Source of the DNA: Anaerolineae bacterium
GTDB taxonomy: Bacteria; Chloroflexota; Anaerolineae; Aggregatilineales; JAFGMM01
Reading direction: 5' to 3'
NCBI GenBank assembly: GCA_027494055.1
Contig: JAOSJO010000012.1
Span: 372,001-436,000, forward strand
DNA: 64,000 nucleotides
This document shows, one piece after another, positions 10,490 through 23,495 of the stretch. The first letter of the stretch is position 1. The number at the start of each line of letters is the position of its first letter. The translations under genes were made by a program, and so were the position numbers. The notes below the pieces were generated by a model. That model was not told the origin of the DNA and did no database searches. It was given only the letters and a program-made list of their open reading frames with translations.

Positions 10490-11706
10490 TCACTGCCCGA
10501 TCGGGTCAGACGGCAGCGGCTCCGCGGGCGTTTCAAGCGCGCTCTCTGGCGCGCCCTGTGGCGCGCCCTCCGCGCCAGTGTCGGCGTCGGGCATGCCCGT
10601 CGGCTCGCCTTCTGCGCCGCCGGCCTCATCGCTGCCTGCCTGGCCGCTCATGCCCTCGAAGCCTTGACCCTCAGAACCTTGACCTTCAAAGCCTTCACCC
10701 TCAAAGCCCTGGCCTTCAAGCCTTGACCTTCAAGGCCCTGGCCCTCAAAGCCTTGACCCTCAAAACCCTGGCCTTCAGAACCTTCCATACCTTGCTCGCC
10801 CATACCCGGCATCGCTTCATCGGTGGGCGTCGGCTCCTCGGCGGTCAGCGTGTTGTAGGCCGCCGGCGTGAACACCAGCACCGCGACCCAGATGAGCAGC
10901 ACAAGCCCAACCGCCCACCGTCTGCCGCCGAGCGCCCGCCGCGCGCCGATGTAGACCAGCCCCAGGCTCCAGAGCCAGAAGAGCGTAAGGTTGGAAGCCA
11001 GCGCACGGAGCAGCTCGCGCGCGAAGACCGGCCACGTGTCGTAGCCCGGAATCTCACTCAGAAGGCCGGCGACGCCCGGCGCGCCGACCATCCCGCCAGC
11101 GGCGTAGTAGATCAGTTGCAGGCCGGCCATCAACCCCAGCGGCAGGCTCGCCCATACAACGATCTGCCAGTTCCGGTTGAGCGCCGGGGTGCGGCGCGAA
11201 AGGAGCGAAGCCTCGCTCAACAGGAGCGCAAGCACCGCCCACTGCAACACCTCACCGCCGGCCGCCAGAAGCGCGGTCGCCCAGCGCGTGGCGGTTTCGT
11301 TGCCGGCCGCCGACGCCCCGTCGCCACCGGGGACCGGGGCCGGCGGCACAAAGCCGCCCTCTGCGCCCAGGCCGAACTCGCCACCGCCGGGCGCGCCCGC
11401 GCCGAACTCGCCGCCAACGGGCATGCCGCCGAGGTCGCCAGGCGCTTCCGCGTCGGTCGCCAGCGCGCTCTGCTGCACCGCGCTGAGGCCGACCAGCGCC
11501 AGAATCGCGAGCGCCACCCATAACCACTGCCGGTTGTGCTGCACTGCTGGCAGGGCCTGGAAGAACGCGCCCGGTTGGGTCAGCACCAGCCCGATCTGGC
11601 TCAGCAGCCCGCGCGGTCGGGTGGCCTGAAACGTCCGCCGCCGGCTTGCGCCGGGCCGGGCTTTGACATGCTTCTCCAGCTCGGCCGGCTCCTTCGTGTC
11701 AACCAT
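10490..11706 (-). CDS. YIP1-like membrane protein with a glycine-rich repeat tail (one frameshift)
   Basis: The product starts at the ATG at 11706 with GAGGGG upstream. After a basic cytoplasmic N-terminus (RRRTFQATRPRGLLSQIG) there are about five hydrophobic helices (LWVALAILALVGL; WAVLALLLSEA; IVVWASLPLGLMAGLQLIYYA; LTLFWLWSLGLVYIGA; WAVGLVLLIWVAVLVF), a pattern seen in YIP1/DUF1282 proteins. A Gly-Ala-Glu-rich loop lies between helices 1 and 2. The C-terminal tail contains repeated EGQGF or EGQGL units and then an acidic Pro-Gly-Ala segment. The frame breaks inside the repeats at about 10718, where a three-base homopolymer appears as two. With it restored the repeats continue to the stop at 10490. 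It is the first gene of the exporter operon; its function is unknown. Confidence 0.75.
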
Positions 11707-12057
11707 CTGTATCGCCCCCTCGCATCGGCATTGTCGGCGTGCGGCGTGCTTTGCGCGGCCTCGTCATGCGCTCTGCCGTCGGATGGATTCCCGTCGTGTC
11801 CTGTCATAGCCAGTTTCCCTGCCGTGTTGACTGCGCCGCACAGGCGCACCGCCTCCGCTCACAACGCAGACAAGTATAACCTGGACTTGTCTGATAGGGA
11901 TTACAGGTTGATGCAGCCCCGTAACGTGGTGTTACAGTTCCGCAACAGACGACACCTGGCGGGCGCAGCCATGCCCAGACCCCTTGCGCCAGAATAGACG
12001 CCGTAAGATAATGAAGGCGGCACACGTGCGCCGCCTCGCGCCACCTGGAGCGACCCC
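11707..12057. other. Intergenic region between divergent YIP1-exporter operon and kinase gene
   Basis: About 350 nt without a convincing gene. For the minus strand there is a TATACT hexamer (revcomp at 11874-11879) without a good -35. For the plus strand TTGCGC (11984-11989), a 17-nt spacer and GATAAT (12007-12012) form a weak promoter for the kinase. A GC-rich hairpin (GGCGGC with GCCGCC, about 12016-12033) lies in the kinase leader. Confidence 0.4.
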
Positions 12058-16225
<4,168 letters not shown>

Positions 16226-16234
16226 CCGGGTGGC

Positions 16235-16267
16235 GGGGCACAGGCCGCCCGGCGCGCCCTGTGCCCC
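16235..16267. terminator. Hairpin between convergent genes
   Basis: GGGGCACAGG (16235-16244) pairs perfectly with CCTGTGCCCC (16258-16267). It lies between the convergent stops at 16225 and 16280. No U-tract follows on either side, so it may only stabilise RNA ends or act weakly as a bidirectional terminator. Confidence 0.45.
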
Positions 16268-16279
16268 TGCGCCGTGGCG

Positions 16280-17458
16280 TCAGTCGGTGTAGAACGTGTA
16301 GGTGATCGTCACGCGCTCGCCGGCGGGCGCGTCCACGTCCCAACGGAAGATGTTGCCCGGCTGGCGGGACGGCTCCGCGCTGAAGCTGAACTCCACCGCT
16401 CGGTTGGGCCAGGGGTCCAGCACCGCGAGCGTGATGTCCTCGCCGCCGTAATTGCCGATTTCCAGCGTGACCTCGTGGCGATACTCGTCCACACCGCCGC
16501 GCGCTGCGATCTCCTCGACGCTCTCCTGGCGGCGGACGCGCACATCGCTCATACCCGCCACCGTGACGCTGCCCTCGCTGCCTGACGGGGTCCACTCGAT
16601 GGCGTCAGTGCCCAGGTAGATGCCGTCCTCGTAGGCTCGCACCATCCCCTCCGAGAACGGAAACGCAGACGTGTTTGCGACCTTGTAGATGACCTCGGTG
16701 CGTTCGCCCTGGCGCGTATCCCACGCGATGATGCGCCGCGCGTCGAGCATTTCATCGACCATGCTCACGCGCACCGTCTCGCCCGGCAGCATCGTGACCG
16801 CGCCGAGGTCATAGACGTGGTGCGCACTGATCTGCCCGACCTCCGGGCGCTCGAAATTGACCACGTTCTCGTAGCCGAGGGCGTTCTGCGCCATGGTCAT
16901 CATGGCCGCGTAGGCCTCGCTGTCGCCGCCGACCATCCCAGAGACGAGCTTCACGGCGGCGTCATCGAGCGCCAGCGTGTAGTTCACGATCTCGGCAGTG
17001 AACGCGAACCGCACGGTCTCCTCGTCCAGCACGGTCATGTCGTAGAGGGGCCGCCAGCTTGCGCCACGCGCCAGGTATTCCAGCACCACCTCGCGCGTCT
17101 CGGTCGCCTCAGAGGGCCAGCTCACCGCAAGCGGCGACGCCTCGATCGGGACGGACATGGCGCTGCTCCAGGGGTCCGCGACGGCAACCGACCGGGCGGC
17201 GTTCCTGAAGCGCAACAGGCGCACCCGCGCGCCGTCCTCACTGACGATCAGCGAGTCGGCGATGACCGTGGCCGGAAAGGTCACGGTCACGTCGCCCGGC
17301 GGCAGCGACACGGTATCGCGCACATAGACCAGGTCGCCCAGGTAGAGGACGGCCTCGTCCGGCGTGCTCTCGTAGCGGACCGACACGTCATCGGCCATGG
17401 CCGGCGCGACGCCGGCGACAAGCGATGCAATGAACGCGAGTGTGAGCAGTCTCTTCAT
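16280..17458 (-). CDS. DUF4139 domain exported protein
   Basis: A 392-residue protein with a signal peptide (MKRLLTLAFIASLVAGVAPAMA). The start at 17458 is chosen because GGAGAG lies just upstream and the signal sequence begins there. The body matches the DUF4139 pattern: ARGASWRPLYDMTV, then the FTAEIVNYTLALDDAAVKLV strand pair, and an end rich in beta strands (FRWDVDAPAGERVTITYTFY). DUF4139 proteins are exported beta-sandwich proteins of unknown function. The gene is transcribed toward the kinase. The frame is intact. Confidence 0.75.
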   Translation of the reverse strand: MKRLLTLAFIASLVAGVAPAMADDVSVRYESTPDEAVLYLGDLVYVRDTVSLPPGDVTVTFPATVIADSLIVSEDGARVRLLRFRNAARSVAVADPWSSAMSVPIEASPLAVSWPSEATETREVVLEYLARGASWRPLYDMTVLDEETVRFAFTAEIVNYTLALDDAAVKLVSGMVGGDSEAYAAMMTMAQNALGYENVVNFERPEVGQISAHHVYDLGAVTMLPGETVRVSMVDEMLDARRIIAWDTRQGERTEVIYKVANTSAFPFSEGMVRAYEDGIYLGTDAIEWTPSGSEGSVTVAGMSDVRVRRQESVEEIAARGGVDEYRHEVTLEIGNYGGEDITLAVLDPWPNRAVEFSFSAEPSRQPGNIFRWDVDAPAGERVTITYTFYTD

Positions 17459-17636
17459 CGGGCTTCTCTCCTTCTGTCCTGCGCGGAAAACAAGTCCATA
17501 GCCAGACTGTCGCCAGCGTAGCACAGACATATTGCATCGCTGTTGCACTTCGGTGAATTGGTGGCCGCGCGTGGGCCTGCCGTTGAACACCTTCCGGGCC
17601 GCCCCAGAAACCACGCCGGAGGGCGTGCGCAGAAGC

Positions 17637-17669
17637 AAAAAGGGGCCGCCCTACATGGCCGGCCCCTTT
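17637..17669 (-). terminator. Rho-independent terminator of rplJ-rplL
   Basis: On the minus strand AAAGGGGCCG (17669-17660), a short loop and CGGCCCC are followed by TTTTT (17641-17637). The stem has about 10 pairs. It begins 25 nt after the rplL stop, so rpoB does not follow on this transcript. Confidence 0.85.
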
Positions 17670-17693
17670 GAGCGCAGCGCAGAACGCCGTCGC

Positions 17694-18097
17694 TTACTTA
17701 ACCTCGACCGTCGCGCCCTCGGCCTCAAGCTGGCCTTCGCGTCCTCGGCGGCTTCCTTGCTCACCGCTTCGAGAACGGTGTTCGGCGCGCTGTCTACGAG
17801 TTCCTTGGCTTCCTTGAGGCCGAGGGTCGTGAACGTGCGCACGGCCTTGATGACGTTGATCTTCTTCGGGCCGACATCCTTCAGGATGACGTCGAACTCG
17901 GTCTTCTCTTCCTCTTCCTCGGTGGCTGCGGCCTCGGCAGCGGGCGCGCCGGGCATCATGCCGGCCATCATCGGCATACCGGCCATAGGCGCGGCAGCGG
18001 TGACGCCCCACTTCTCCTCCAGCATGTCCTTGAGCTGGGCGGCTTCGAGCACGGTCAACGTGCTGAGTTCTTCCACGAGTTTTTCCAGGTCTGCCAT
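17694..18097 (-). CDS. rplL: 50S ribosomal protein L7/L12 (one frameshift near the C-terminus)
   Basis: L7/L12 forms the ribosomal stalk that recruits translation factors. The N-terminal dimerisation domain ([26 protein letters not shown]) is followed by an Ala-Met-Gly-Pro-rich hinge, an acidic EEEEEKTEF stretch and the C-terminal domain ([20 protein letters not shown], then [17 protein letters not shown]). The frame is lost near 17733: GCCAGCTT should read GCCAAGCTT, after which the normal end [11 protein letters not shown] and stop at 17694 are restored. AGGAG precedes the ATG. L7/L12 is essential and usually single-copy, so this break is almost surely a sequence error. Confidence 0.97.
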
Positions 18098-18172
18098 TTC
18101 GTAATCACTCCTTTAGGGTTGGTTAGTTTGCGTATCAATTGCCGGCACATTGCCGGCTGGCGACTTGCCGCA

Positions 18173-18742
18173 TCAGGCGGCCTCTTGTTCGGCCTTGGCT
18201 GCATAGGCCGCGATAACGTTAAGCAACTGCGTCGAGGCGGCGTGCACCGCGCCGACAACGCCGCGCGCCGGCTCCTGGAGCAACGTGACGATGCTGGTCG
18301 CCGGCGTGGCGATCAGGCCCACGATCTGCGCCTGTAGCTCGTTGAGCGACGGCAGCCTGGTGAGCTGCTCCAACTCTTTGGCGTCGAACACCGACTCGCC
18401 GATGATGCCGCCCTTCACCACCAGGTGAGACTGGTCATCTTCGGCCAGGTCCAGCAGCGCCTTGATCGTGCTCGTCAGGTCGCCGAAAACGAAGCTGGCT
18501 GCGACCGGGCCGGCAAGCAGGTCGTCGGGCCCCGCCATCCCGACCTCGTGCAGCGCCAGCTTAAACAGCGTGTTCTTGGTAATCGTGTACTGGGCGTCCA
18601 ACTCGCGGAGCCTGGCGCGCACTGCCGTAAGCTGGTTCATGTCCATCCCGCGATACTCGGTGATGATGACACCCTGCGTCCGCTGCAACACCTCGACATA
18701 GCCGGCGACGAGTTGTTGCTTCTTTTCCTTAGAGATAGCCAA
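18173..18742 (-). CDS. rplJ: 50S ribosomal protein L10
   Basis: A 189-residue stalk-base protein that binds 23S rRNA and L7/L12 dimers. It contains the family features GVIITEYRGMDMNQLTAVR and YTITKNTLFKLAL, and an Ala-rich C-terminal helix for L7/L12 (LLNVIAAYAAKAEQEA). The start is TTG at 18742, with AGGGGGTG about 10 nt upstream; no ATG fits. It is followed by rplL after 75 nt. Expression is probably controlled by the L10 leader and attenuator upstream. rplK and rplA, the usual upstream neighbours, are absent here. Confidence 0.96.
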   Translation of the reverse strand: MAISKEKKQQLVAGYVEVLQRTQGVIITEYRGMDMNQLTAVRARLRELDAQYTITKNTLFKLALHEVGMAGPDDLLAGPVAASFVFGDLTSTIKALLDLAEDDQSHLVVKGGIIGESVFDAKELEQLTRLPSLNELQAQIVGLIATPATSIVTLLQEPARGVVGAVHAASTQLLNVIAAYAAKAEQEAA

Positions 18743-18806
18743 TAGTCTTTCACCCCCTTTCCGTTTGCAGATTTCTGGCCGCGTTCGCCGGATCGGTTGG
18801 CCGGTG

Positions 18807-18846
18807 AAAGCAAAAGCGGCCTTCGCCTGGCAACAGGGAAGGCCGC
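18807..18846 (-). terminator. Attenuator hairpin in the rplJ leader
   Basis: On the minus strand GCGGCCTTC (18846-18838) pairs with GAAGGCCGC (18824-18816) and is followed by TTTTGCTTT. It lies between the L10-binding element and the rplJ start, where attenuators of L10 operons are found. Confidence 0.75.
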
Positions 18847-18879
18847 GTGATGACGCACGTTTGCAAACGTGGCTGCCGG

Positions 18880-18930
18880 CCTCCACCTCGGCGGGCTGGC
18901 GGATTAAGCCCCTGCGGGGCACCCGCTGTC
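18880..18930 (-). ncRNA. Ribosomal protein L10 leader element
   Basis: The minus-strand leader contains GACAGCGGGTG, a GCCCCGCAGGGGC hairpin, CTTAAT and GCCGAGGTGG in the order seen in L10 leaders, where this kink-turn structure binds L10 and feeds back on rplJL. It begins about 20 nt after the predicted transcription start near 18951. The Rfam L10 leader model is the obvious test. Confidence 0.7.
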
Positions 18931-18957
18931 TTTGGCGAAGCGATCAAACCGCGCGGA

Positions 18958-18986
18958 ATTATATCAGGCGGTCAGGGCTTTGTCCA
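18958..18986 (-). promoter_or_regulatory. Strong promoter of rplJ-rplL
   Basis: On the minus strand TGGACA (18986-18981), a 17-nt spacer and a perfect TATAAT (18963-18958). It gives a leader of about 210 nt that holds the L10 element and attenuator. Confidence 0.85.
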
Positions 18987-19043
18987 GTCCTGTTTTCTTC
19001 GCCGACGGCCACTTCCACCCCTACTCGCGCCCTTGCACCGCCA

Positions 19044-19634
19044 TCATGGGATGCAGAGCACCTGCGTGATCTGGATGTAGCTCCAGTTATAGATGCCGTT
19101 GGCGGCGGCAATCGCGGCAGGGCTTGAGCCAAACGCGCGCGCGATGCTGTACAGCGTGTCGCCGGTGCGCACGGTATACGTGTACCGGCAGCCGGGCGAC
19201 GGGTACGGCCCCGGATGCGGGTAATAGCCGCCGGGAATGACAAGCCGCTGGCCGACATAGATGTAGTTCCAGTTGTAGATGCCGTTGGCCGCGGCAAGCG
19301 CCGCCGTGCTCACCCCGAACATCTGCGCGATGCGGCTCAGGGTATCGCCGTAGCGCACGATGTAGACCGAGCCGCCCGGCGGATAGTACGGACCGCCAGG
19401 GTACGGCGGGGCGCTGGACGGAATGACCAGATGCTGGCCGGGGTAGATGAGGTTCCAGTTGGCGAGGCCGTTCGCCGCCGCGATGGCGGCAGGACTGATG
19501 TTGTACAGCCGCCCGATACTGTAAAGCCGCTCGCCGGGCTGCACAACGTGGACGAAGTCCGCCGAGGCGACGTTTACACCCAGGGTGACACTAATAAGCG
19601 CCACCACAAACAGCGTGACGAGTAACTTGCGCAC
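19044..19634 (-). CDS. Secreted protein with three LysM domains
   Basis: A 196-residue exported protein. The GTG at 19634 with GGAGGG upstream is preferred to earlier starts; it gives a signal peptide (LLVTLFVVALISVTLGVNVASA). Three LysM domains follow: HVVQPGERLYSIGRLYN, YIVRYGDTLSRIAQMFG and YTVRTGDTLYSIARAFG, each ending in an NWNxIYxGQ-type segment. The linkers are Pro-Gly-Tyr-rich. LysM binds N-acetylglucosamine polymers such as peptidoglycan, so it probably sits in the wall. There is no catalytic domain. A TATAAT (revcomp at 19693-19698) lies about 60 nt upstream. Confidence 0.9.
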   Translation of the reverse strand: MRKLLVTLFVVALISVTLGVNVASADFVHVVQPGERLYSIGRLYNISPAAIAAANGLANWNLIYPGQHLVIPSSAPPYPGGPYYPPGGSVYIVRYGDTLSRIAQMFGVSTAALAAANGIYNWNYIYVGQRLVIPGGYYPHPGPYPSPGCRYTYTVRTGDTLYSIARAFGSSPAAIAAANGIYNWSYIQITQVLCIP

Positions 19635-20225
19635 GGGGGTCCCTCCTTGTTTGTGATTTATGGAGATGCGCAATTAAAAGTTTGTTACCCGTATTATACA
19701 CCAAATTCCCACTTCTGCACTCCAATTTCCTGAAATTGATAAACGGAAGCCACGAACGCGAAGAACAGTACGACGCGAGTCAATAGAACAGATGTCTTAT
19801 ATCCAGGCGCGGATCGCGGTCGCCTGACGGCGCGGCGTATCAGTTCACCCTGTCCATTCGGTCTCGTGTTGCTGTGTTTTTCGTAACCCTAATCGCAGAA
19901 CAAGGCCGACAAGAACACGAATTAGCCCGCGACTTATGAACTCTGAATAATCACACGGGCAATGCTCTCTTGACCGCTCTGTAGGAGCGAGCGCGCTGTG
20001 TTCCTGCCAGCCGCCATATCTGGCGGTAGGGGCGACCCGGCGGGTCGCCCCTACGACCCTGGCATCTCAAGGTATTGGTAGGCGCACAGCCATGCCGTGA
20101 CTCTGCGAAGAGACTGCCAAGGTAATTTATCAAAATCCATCAGTCGCGGGAACCAGAAGGTGAAGAGATATGGCTCGCCACGTCATCGCCCTCCCATTTC
20201 TCCTCCCCACTGCCTGGCGGCAGAC
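19635..20225. other. Intergenic region with hairpin repeats
   Basis: About 590 nt between the LysM gene and the pepA terminator. The LysM-side contains a minus-strand TATAAT at 19693-19698. A stretch near 19700-19960 has lower GC content and no convincing ORF. Two adjacent hairpins lie at 20011-20054. I see no gene. Confidence 0.4.
20011..20054. repeat. Double hairpin with REP-like palindrome, copy 2
   Basis: CCGCCATATCTGGCGG (20011-20026) is followed directly by a hairpin with 13-bp arms, GTAGGGGCGACCC and GGGTCGCCCCTAC, around a 3-nt loop (20026-20054). It resembles the palindrome at 6064 in its AGGGGC and CCCTAC ends. It looks like a dispersed intergenic repeat. Confidence 0.6.
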
Positions 20226-20260
20226 AAAACACGGGCCAGGGCTTGCCGCCCCGGCCCGTG
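20226..20260 (-). terminator. Terminator of pepA
   Basis: On the minus strand CACGGGCC (20260-20253) pairs with GGCCCGTG (20237-20230) and is followed by TTTTG. It starts 23 nt after the pepA stop. Confidence 0.75.
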
Positions 20261-20282
20261 AGTGCAGACGTACCTGGCCTGG

Positions 20283-21791
20283 CTATGACCAGTTGCGCAC
20301 GATCTCCGTGAGCAGGCGCACGCCAAACCCGCTCGCGCCTTTCTGCTGGTAGGGAGCCGTCGGCCCCCCTTCGCCCATCATCACGCCCGCCATCCCCGCG
20401 ATGTCGAGGTGCGCCCAGGAGTAGCCCTCCGCGAACTGGCGCAGGAACATCGCCGACGTGCCCACGCCGCCCATGCGCCCGCCGGAATTCTTGACGTCGG
20501 CGGTGTCGCTCTTGATCGACTCCAGGTACTCCTTGAACTGCGGCATGTGCCACACGCGCTCGCTCGTCGCGTCCGCCGCTGTCTGGATGCGCCCGCGCAG
20601 CGCGTCATCCTCGCAGAAGAGGCCCGCCGCCATGCCCGCGCCCAGGGCGACCACGCACGCGCCGGTCAGCGTCGCCAGGTCGATGACCGCCGCCGGCTTG
20701 TAGCGCGCAGCGTAACACAGCGCGTCGGCGAGGATGAGCCGGCCTTCCGCGTCGGTCGAGATGATCTCGATGGTCTTGCCGTTCATCGCCTTCACCACGT
20801 CGGCGGGCTTGTAGGCATGGCCGCTGGGCATGTTGTCCGTGGCGGGGACCAGCCCCACCACGTGCACCGGCAGATCGAGGGCCGCCACGGCCTGCATCGC
20901 GCCCAGCACCGCCGCCGCGCCGGCCATGTCGGACTTCATGGTCTCCATGTGATCGCTGGGCTTGAGGCTGATGCCGCCCGTATCGAACGTAATGCCCTTG
21001 CCCACCAGCACCACGGTATCGCCGGCGGCGTCCGGCCTGTGCTCCAGAATGATGAACTTCGGCGGCTCCTCGGTCCCCTGCGCCACGCCCAGGAACGCGC
21101 CCATGCCCAGCTTCTCGACGTCGGCGCGGTCCAGCACCTCGACGCGCAGCCCGTGGCGCCCGGCAATCTCACGCGCTGTCTCCGCGAGCATGGTCGGCGT
21201 CGCGACGTTCGGCGGGTTGTTAACCAGATCGCGCGCCAGCATCGCGCCCTCGGCGATGGCCTGACCCGCGCGCGCGCCGGCCTCCACGGCGGCGACGTCA
21301 TCGCCGGGCCGCACGACCAGCTCCAACGCTTCGACCGACGGCGTGTCGTCGTCCCCGGTCTTGAGGCCGCGCCACCGGTAAAGCGCCAGCAGCGACCCCT
21401 CGACCACGGCCTGCGCCGCAACGTCAGGCGCGAGGCCGGCTGCCCCGGAGCCTTGCACGATGGTCCCCACGACCTGCGCGCCAACTTCTCGCGCCTTGAC
21501 CACAGCGTGCGCCGCCGCGCGCCGCACCGTCTCGACCGAGAACTCCTCGCGCTTTCCCAGCCCCACCACGATCACGCGGCGCGCCGGGATCGCGCCGGTC
21601 GGGTAGAACACCACCGTCTCCCCGGCCTTGCCGCTCAGGTCGCCGCCCGCAATCAGCGCGCTGATTGCGCCGTTGAGCGCCCGGTCGAGCGCCTGGGTCG
21701 CGCCGCCGATGCGCCTGTCGTCGAACAGGTTGACGATGACGGCGTCGGCGTCATGCTGCTCAATCGCGCCGGTCTTTACGCGAACTTCCAT
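20283..21791 (-). CDS. pepA: Leucyl aminopeptidase (M17)
   Basis: A 502-residue cytoplasmic two-metal aminopeptidase that removes N-terminal residues, mainly Leu. The C-terminal catalytic domain carries the expected ligands: Lys in VLVGKGITFDTGGIS, Asp in MKSDMAGAAAV and Asp/Glu in ISTDAEGRLILADAL. The N-terminal macro-like domain is about 170 residues. Length and order fit the family fully. The ATG at 21791 is close to the family N-terminus. The frame is intact. It lies 93 nt downstream of the NifU-like gene. Confidence 0.95.
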   Translation of the reverse strand: MEVRVKTGAIEQHDADAVIVNLFDDRRIGGATQALDRALNGAISALIAGGDLSGKAGETVVFYPTGAIPARRVIVVGLGKREEFSVETVRRAAAHAVVKAREVGAQVVGTIVQGSGAAGLAPDVAAQAVVEGSLLALYRWRGLKTGDDDTPSVEALELVVRPGDDVAAVEAGARAGQAIAEGAMLARDLVNNPPNVATPTMLAETAREIAGRHGLRVEVLDRADVEKLGMGAFLGVAQGTEEPPKFIILEHRPDAAGDTVVLVGKGITFDTGGISLKPSDHMETMKSDMAGAAAVLGAMQAVAALDLPVHVVGLVPATDNMPSGHAYKPADVVKAMNGKTIEIISTDAEGRLILADALCYAARYKPAAVIDLATLTGACVVALGAGMAAGLFCEDDALRGRIQTAADATSERVWHMPQFKEYLESIKSDTADVKNSGGRMGGVGTSAMFLRQFAEGYSWAHLDIAGMAGVMMGEGGPTAPYQQKGASGFGVRLLTEIVRNWS

Positions 21792-21884
21792 CGTGCACAG
21801 TCTCCCTTACGAAAAGCCCCCACCGGCGCGTTTGTTTCGCATCGGGTGGAGGCAGGACGAGGCGATAAGCTGCGGAATTCCGCC

Positions 21885-22169
21885 CTATTCGGCGGCCTCA
21901 GGTTCCACGGCAACGATCTTCAGCGATGGGAAGAACTGGCGGATCGTGCCGCTTACCCAACCCTGCAACGTGTGCGGCGAAAGCGGGCAGCCCAGGCACG
22001 CACCGCCCAGCTCGATCTTGGCGATGTCGCCTTCGTATGCGACTAACTTCACTGAGCCGCCATGATAAAACTCAATATACGACGAGAGGGCATCGATCAA
22101 AGCGTGCAAGCGTTCTCTGTCGGTCGCGTCTTTAGGGAGATTGTTGGCCTCTGACGAGAGATCAACCAT
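21885..22169 (-). CDS. NifU-like C-terminal domain protein
   Basis: A 94-residue Fe-S scaffold-like protein. The family motif is GGACLGCPLSPHTLQGWV, with the CxxC pair that holds a cluster. The start at the ATG at 22169 is preferred because GAGGTG lies 6 nt upstream; the GTG three codons earlier overlaps that site. NifU C-terminal proteins pass Fe-S clusters to apoproteins. No isc/suf genes are nearby. Confidence 0.88.
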   Translation of the reverse strand: MVDLSSEANNLPKDATDRERLHALIDALSSYIEFYHGGSVKLVAYEGDIAKIELGGACLGCPLSPHTLQGWVSGTIRQFFPSLKIVAVEPEAAE

Positions 22170-22323
22170 GCGTTTCACCTCACTTCGCTGTGTGCGTTCT
22201 ATCGCGGTGGATTCCGGTACGCCATAACCATCTCAATCAGAGCGTAGCGTCTCGCGGGGTGAATGTCAAGTGGGCTGATTTGCGGTATCGTTAAGGGGCG
22301 CGCAAAAACACCGGCACGGACGT

Positions 22324-23459
22324 ATGGCGACACAATTCTTCTTTATGGGACTGGCTCCCAAACTGGAGGGCGAGGACTTCACCGCCCTGCACATCACCGG
22401 CGGCGACGAACCGGAGATCGCGCTCACGCCCCTGCACCGCGCCGAGGGGGAGTGGACCTTCCGGATGGCGCGGGGCGACGACCCGCCGCAGGTGATCGAT
22501 CTCGACGCGGCGCTGGCGCTCGCGGAGCAGAGCTTCGCCGGCGGGTACGACACGCTCCGCTGCGAGACGCTGGGCGAGGTCACGCACTACGAGAAGACGC
22601 CCAAGGGCGTCGCCGTCCGCTCCGAGGCGCGCGCCGACTTCCACGCGCAGTTGTGGAGCGCGGCCACCTTCGACGAAGCGCGCATCCTGGAGTCGCCGGA
22701 GGCGCGGCGCGTGCTCGCCGCGCTGGGGGTGATGTCCGAACAGGGCGTGGTGCGGCGCAAGCAGCGCGACAAGCTCATCCAGATCAAGAACCTCACGAAG
22801 GCAGTCTATGGCGGCCTGCAGGAGCTGAGCCTGGACCGGGTGCGCGTCGTCGATGCCGCGTGCGGCAAAAGCTACCTGAGCTTCGTGCTCTATTACTACC
22901 TCGACCGCGAGTTGGGCTACCCGGTGCACATCACCGGCATCGACTCCAACCCTCGCCTTATCGAGCGCAGCCGGGAAATCCAGGAAGAGCTGGGCTTCCC
23001 GAACATGACCTTCCACACCGCGACGGTGGCGGCGTTCACGCCCGACAGCGCGGTTGACCTGCTCTACAGCCTGCACGGCTGCGACACCGCCACCGACGAG
23101 GCAATCGCGCTCGGCGTGCGGGCGGAGGCGCAGATGATCGTCGTCGCGCCCTGCTGCCACATGGAGTTGCGCGGGCAGCTTGGCAACAGGCACCCGCTGC
23201 GCGGTATCACGCGCTACGGGCTGTTTGAGGACCAGTTCGCGGCGCTCCTGACCGACTCCCTGCGCGCGCTCGCGCTGGAGGCGGAAGGCTACCGCGTCGC
23301 CACATTCCGCTTCGTGACGCCGGACGTGAGTACCAAGAACGTCCTCATCCGCGCCCTCCGCACCGGCGCGCCGAACCCTCCGCGCGCAAGGAATATGAGA
23401 ACCTGCGCAATCTCTTTGACGTGCGCCCATCCATCGAGCGCCTGTTGGGGTGGACATAA
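22324..23459 (+). CDS. SAM-dependent methyltransferase-like protein (one frameshift)
   Basis: About 378 residues after frame repair. Motif I for SAM binding is VVDAACGKSYLSFVL near residue 178, followed by the acidic GIDSNPRLIERS and a VVAPCCHMELRGQL segment. An N-terminal domain of about 170 residues precedes it, including KLIQIKNLTKAVYGGLQEL. This arrangement resembles the Methyltransf_32/RrmJ-like group that may act on RNA. The frame changes near 23385; in the restored frame it ends with KEYENLRNLFDVRPSIERLLGW and a stop at 23457-23459. The substrate is unknown. Confidence 0.78.
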
Positions 23460-23495
23460 CCTGAGCGCCAGGCCGCCAGCGCGCGGACCGGGCGG

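Noticed and set aside
10670..10790. CRISPR or tandem repeat array
   Set aside because: The 15-nt units are coding repeats (EGQGF) in frame with the YIP1-like protein, with no spacers.
17694..17740. Programmed frameshift in rplL
   Set aside because: No slippery heptamer and no known recoding in rplL; one missing base explains it and similar breaks are everywhere in the window.
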